Source: Polytrichum commune
Taxonomy: Eukaryota > Streptophyta > Polytrichopsida > Polytrichales > Polytrichaceae
NCBI GenBank assembly: GCA_950295325.1
Contig: OX485805.1
Coordinates: 49,252,758-49,316,757, forward strand
Direction: 5' to 3'
Length of the DNA stretch: 64,000 nt
In this document: piece by piece, positions 59,691 through 64,000 of the stretch
Position numbering within the stretch: the stretch's first letter is position 1
Layout: every line of letters begins with the position of its first letter
Program-made: the position numbers and the translations under genes
The notes under the pieces: generated by a model
Database searches by the model: none
Seen by the model: the letters and a program-made list of their open reading frames with translations, nothing else
Told to the model about the DNA's origin: nothing

Positions 59691-60975
59691 GGAACTAAAT
59701 TGCTTTCTCATTTCACTGGACATGGATTTTGCCGTACTTTCGTGACCGCCGCAAAAACGTAGTGACTGCATGTGTGGAGGACTTGAAGGTGCTGGATTGG
59801 AATGGTTTCGTGACTTGTGGTAAACTGAGGTTCCGTGTTTTGTTGCGAATTACAGGTCGATTGGATTCAGGGGATAGTCTTGGCTGACAGACTGAAGTGG
59901 TTGCGGTGACATCACTCTGCTGCCAAGGAAAGGAGTCCAGGAGTGAAATTTATTGACTTGGGAAAGTTGTGGAAACACACTCTTGTAAGGTATGTATGAA
60001 TGTCTCACACTAGGCTTAACTTTGCATCTTGCATAAGTTTGTTCTCAAACAGGTGTATGTGTCTATAAAAATTAATTTAAAAAATATTAAAAGGGGAAGA
60101 AGAAGAAGTTCTCAAAGCCCTCATGGTGAGGAGGTTGCATCAATTCACATCTATGGAGGAACTGTTGTGTTTCATTTTGGAACTAAATCTGCACTCATTT
60201 CACTAGACATGGATTTCGCCATACATTCGTCACCACAGTGGAAACTTAATACCTGCATGTGTGGATCACTTAATGGCAACGTATGTTAGATTAAATGAAC
60301 TTCTATTCCTAATGAAGGTGACTTAAAGTCTTATGATTACATTTTGAAGAATTTTTTTTGAAAGTACACAAGAAATCCAATAGGGTGATTTTTTTGTTTA
60401 AAAATAAGAAGAGTATGCTTTTTTTAGCAATGATTGATGAGTGGATGATAACAAAATCAAAAAGTGGGTATGTGCATATAGGGCCTGGATAAATTTCAAC
60501 TCATAATCATAAGAGAAAATACAATATAATATAAGATAAGATAGTACATTTCATGATTATGGACCTGTAAGAAAGATTTGGGATCACGTGAAATCATCAC
60601 AGAGGCATGCAACGTGATGTGGATGGTTTTCATATTATAACTATTAACATAATATACCCATTTGACCTCTTATCAATAAAGTGAAACCCCCCGAAATATG
60701 ACAAACGCACAATTAGGTCCAAATCTTGATTAGTATTTGCACACCCTTGTGAATTATTAAGGAATTGTCACCCTGGGTAAGCGACGATTATAATGGTTTC
60801 CTGACTTGTGGTAAGTTAATATTTTGTACTTTGTTCTGGATTACAAGTTGATCAGATGTTGCCAAGGAAAGGAGTGTAGTAGTGAACTTTGTTGACTTGG
60901 AAAAGTTATGGTGAGAACGCTCTTGTAAGGTATGGATGAATGTCTCATATTAGGAATAACTCGCCATCTTGGTGT
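59611..60975 (+). repeat. Duplicated leader block, second copy interrupted
   Basis: Block 59611-60010 (GCCCTCATGGTGAGGAGGTT, ACATGGATTTTGCCGTAC, TGCCAAGGAAAGGAGT, CTCTTGTAAGGTATG) recurs as 60109-60262 plus 60768-60975. About 500 bp of unrelated AT-rich DNA is inserted between the halves. Both copies end in a donor-like CTTGTAAG/GTATG. Confidence 0.75.
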
Positions 60976-61190
60976 GAAGAGTCACAAAAATGTGCTTCAT
61001 ACCAAACTTGGTTCTGCAACATGCCTTCTAATTTGATTAATATAGTATTTTTGATTGCCAGTAGATGTCAATATGACACCTTTAACTTTTGTTCCTTTGA
61101 TTTTTTTATGTAGTCGTAAAGAACTGTGTTTGACATGGTGCAGGTGTGGTCAAAAGGAAGAGGAAGAGGAACTGCAACCTAATAGTTTGA

Positions 61191-63731
61191 ATGGAGGCTG
61201 ATTCTTCTAAGCAGAGTAAGTCAAGAGTAAATTTTCAAGCATTGCTTCATGATAGACTTGTTGTAGCTTACTATTGTTCATAGATGTGAATTACAAACAT
61301 AATTGTAGTCTAAAGTCTAGAATGTAACAAGGGTGCAAGCACAATAAAGTGGAGGAAAAAAATGCTTTGGTATCCTAAAACCATATTTTTTGGGGTCAAA
61401 CACCTAAAAGTAGTAGCACAATGTTATTTGAATTGAATTGTTTTTCATGGTGACCTTTTTTGTTGTGTCAAGTACTCATATGTTGAATACCAAGGTGAGA
61501 TCTTCAAAACTTATCAAAAATTAATGCTCCAAACAAATGCCTAGATCTTGTTTTGGACGTCAATTTCATGACCTTAACTATTTTGAACTTGATTATTTTC
61601 TTCGAATTCCTCAAATTCATTATACACTTGAAGTCAACATCAAATATTTTTGTAGAATATCATCAATTCAATAATTTTATTATATTTAAAAACTATTTTG
61701 ACAACATGTTCAATATCACCACTTGCACATCCACTTGTATCGTATGCTGAAATATGTAGACTTTGTTTACATTGTTTTTTTCAACATAAATTGCTTGGCT
61801 TTGTAGATACATTTCTTAAATGTTTACAATCTTTTTTGTCAAAAAAATCAAAGTTAGTACATTAATTTGAACTCTGACATTTAAACCTATGCAAGGATCA
61901 AGAGCTATCCACTTTACTGTGCTTGCACCCACAAGTCTTGCATTATGATAGTTTTGCACATTTAGTGATTTATGTACATTGTGACTTATGAAGAATTGAG
62001 TCAAGGTCCAACCATGATAAGGTGTGCCACTAAGGACTAAATAACAAAGAGTCCTCACATTTCATAAGGATACATGTTGGAGGCAATATTAATTATAAAC
62101 TGTACCAATCATTCACCAACAAGTATGGTGATCCTCATTATAATTATGCTATGTCTTGACATAAACTTATGTAAATTCAAGAATAAAAGCATGACACCTA
62201 GTATGCAAAGTGCCAAGTATTCTGAAGAAAGGGTAATGCATGACACAATTTTGGTACACCTTATCATGGTCAGACCCATCATTGAAAATCGTTATGATGT
62301 ATGAGTCATATTCAAAAGTCCAATTTATCAAGCTTTGGAAATGATGTTTTATGTGCAGATGCGCCCATTATGGACTTGAGAAGTTCTTGCAATACACAAG
62401 TTGCCACGTGGCACAATCTCCCCGAGCTCCCACAGGACCTTGTCAAGAAATGTTTGTGCTACATGCCCAAGTTCAAAATGGTGGGGATTCTCCCTTGCCT
62501 GAACAAATTCTGGAAGGAGTTTGTCGAGACGGGAAGGATTTTGGAGCAACACGGACACGGCGATAATATCAAATCGTCTTTCGGGTTCCTCATGTATGAA
62601 ATGGCATTTTCGCAAGATTTCATACTCAAAACATATACACTGGAGCACGAAAGTTTCCGTTGGGAGCAAGCGCCTCATCTGTGGCTCCGTCAATCCAGAT
62701 ATGTAGGTATCAGGGACGATGGCAGGTTGGAGTCCACGAGTGATGGGTATCTGATGGCCAGCATCTGGACATCGGATTTCATGGTGGCAAATATACTCAC
62801 CGCATTCTACGTGTGGAATCCCCTTCTGCCAACCTCGCCACACGAGGTGAAACTACAATCACCAGAAATGTGCTACGAGCAATCGATCAACATGGTGGAT
62901 GCTCACTTGACAGTGGACAAGGAATCGGCGCCCTCCACCTTCAAGGTAGTCATGTTCAATCGGGACGCGAGGAATGGAGGGTGGATTTATTCATCTTCCA
63001 CTCATCAATGGACGACACCGGAGGTGAATATATATCACATATTTGAGCAGAGGGATATAGAGCGTTTGGATTTAGTGAACCCCCGTGCATTACGAGTGTC
63101 CACCGGTGGATGCATCTACATTGCGGCACAGAACCATGTCAACGCAGTGGAGTTCGGAGTATTGTGCTTTGATACCCGAGAGTGCACATGGAACACCATG
63201 ATGGTCCTCAACCATGTGGGCTCCACGGTATCGTCGCAACACTTCATCGTGCGCTTCACCGAAGCTCTTCTGGTGTTACCTGGGCCGACCTTATACATGA
63301 TTGTACTGTATCGAACGCAGTCACCGGGTACTTTTGTGTACTCGGAAATAGAAGGCTCATGGTCTACTTGCTCCAGCAAACACTCGGAGATCAGGCACAT
63401 TTGGGCATTGGATGTGGGGAAGCCTGCAGGATCCACCGCGCAAAAATGGAGATATGTTGGGTGTGGCCCAGAGGGAGCAAATTGTCGCATTGGTGGAAAG
63501 ATGGTGAAGTGGTACGCATGCGTGGTGAAAGGTGCCAACTACATCTGTGCGCTTGTATCAGCGAGGACCGTTCTACAACCCAAGGATGTTTCGATATTGA
63601 TGTATAATATCGAACGCAACACTTGGAAAAATGTAGGATTGGCGGAAGCTTTCCGCGTCCTCCCTCCGGGATGGAAGACCATGTTTGAGCACGACAGATT
63701 CATGCCAAACTACTACCCTCGTTGGGTTTAA
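61191..63731 (+). CDS. F-box protein with kelch/beta-propeller-like C-terminal part, two coding exons
   Basis: A small first coding exon (61191-61215, ATG GAG GCT...) ends in AGCAGA/GTAAGTC. A 1,143-nt intron ends TTATGTGCAG at 62358. Exon 2 is 62359-63731 (TAA), and the split codon joins in frame to give 465 residues starting MEADSSKQNAPIMDL. The F-box is at about residues 28-65 (NLPELPQDLVKKCLCYMPKF, then NKFWKEFV). The remainder has the W/Y-rich blades of plant F-box associated propellers (AFYVWNPLLP, GGWIYSSSTHQWTTP, GVLCFDTRECTWNTM, GTFVYSEIEGSWSTC, SILMYNIERNTWKNV). Such proteins are substrate receptors of SCF ubiquitin ligases; the target is unknown. If the 25-nt exon is not used, ATG at 62370 is the start. 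ATG at 62301 lies within the predicted intron. The frame is intact; spliced leader exons probably lie at 59.8-61.1 kb. Confidence 0.85.
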
Positions 63732-64000
63732 GTGCTTCCCACGTCGCGAGCCTGGTTCCAAAGTTGACGACACTGTGTGCTTCGATCCGTCTCCAGATCC
63801 AAAGTGCTACCAATATATTGGAGGCCATAAGAAGCTTAGGGCCACTTCACACACGAGACTGAGAGCCCGTGACCATCACACTTCAAGCACTCGCATTGGT
63901 GGAAAAGGCGGAGCCAGTCCAAGTTGGCTTCACACTATGCTTGAGGGACCAACGGAGTATGTGAATGCAAGATGGATGGAAAGTCTACATGGATTCCTAC
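63732..64000. other. 3' flank of the F-box gene
   Basis: No second gene. GCTTCACACTATGC at about 63930 resembles the end of the dispersed repeat at 331/57483, but the body is not present before the window ends. Confidence 0.4.

Noticed and set aside
62301-62369. ATG at 62301 as the F-box start
   Set aside because: It lies upstream of a strong 3' splice site (TTATGTGCAG at 62358), and the 25-nt exon at 61191 joins in frame past it.
1-64000. LTR retrotransposons
   Set aside because: No gag-pol frames, primer-binding sites or paired long terminal repeats were found; duplicated segments lack TG...CA ends with 5-bp duplications.
1-64000. tRNA and rRNA genes
   Set aside because: No A-box/B-box pair with a cloverleaf and no rRNA core sequence noticed by eye; a covariance-model scan would be needed to exclude a tRNA.

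Overview
The window looks like nuclear DNA of a land plant with a large, repeat-rich genome. The signs are GT-AG introns, 5' leader introns, an F-box gene, a Stowaway-type MITE, hAT-type MITEs with 8-bp target duplications, a pogo-type element with TA duplications, and many truncated LINE tails with a plant-type zinc-binding C-terminus. A DUF7869 transposase-like gene suggests a seed-free plant (lycophyte, fern or bryophyte), but I cannot fix the lineage. About 85% of the window is non-coding.

Layout. 0.3-0.8 kb: a dispersed repeat, also present at 57.5-58.0 kb. 3.5-6.7 kb (minus): a DUF7869-type gene, one intron, two in-frame TGA codons. 6.8-16.2 kb: the most unusual part. Twenty-nine copies of a short CpG-rich palindrome (arms ACGAACG and CGTTCGT around two variable bases, usually flanked by TTTA/TAAA) occur only here, apart from two degenerate traces just downstream. 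They fill the region upstream of the minus-strand gene and the leader intron, all internal introns and two coding sites of a large plus-strand gene (exons 11394-12689, 12814-14139, 14328-15785, 16349-17116). That gene joins a ParB/DGQHR-like segment, a segment resembling a beta-class DNA methyltransferase with degraded catalytic motifs, a disordered acidic/Pro-rich linker and an FCP1/NIF-type HAD phosphatase domain. One in-frame TAG interrupts it. A Pro-rich exon-like tract follows to about 18.2 kb.

18-27 kb: nested repeats (LINE tail, two hAT MITE copies, an insertion inside one of them, a MITE with poly-G ends, a Stowaway MITE). 27.5-30.9 kb (minus): a gene for an unrecognised 251-residue acidic protein, with a leader exon that appears duplicated. 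31-57 kb: tandem repeats, LINE tails, a second and third poly-G MITE, three more hAT MITE copies, a 1.7-kb pogo-type element with a broken transposase, and a 1.5-kb hAT-like element inside a LINE tail. 58.7-63.7 kb: a long tandemly duplicated leader followed by a two-exon F-box gene (61191-63731), the cleanest intact gene in the window.

The main idea is that the palindrome cluster and the ParB/methyltransferase-like gene in its middle belong together, either as a palindromic selfish element or as a protein-binding array comparable in layout to parS sites around parB. The co-location is seen directly; the functional link is inference.
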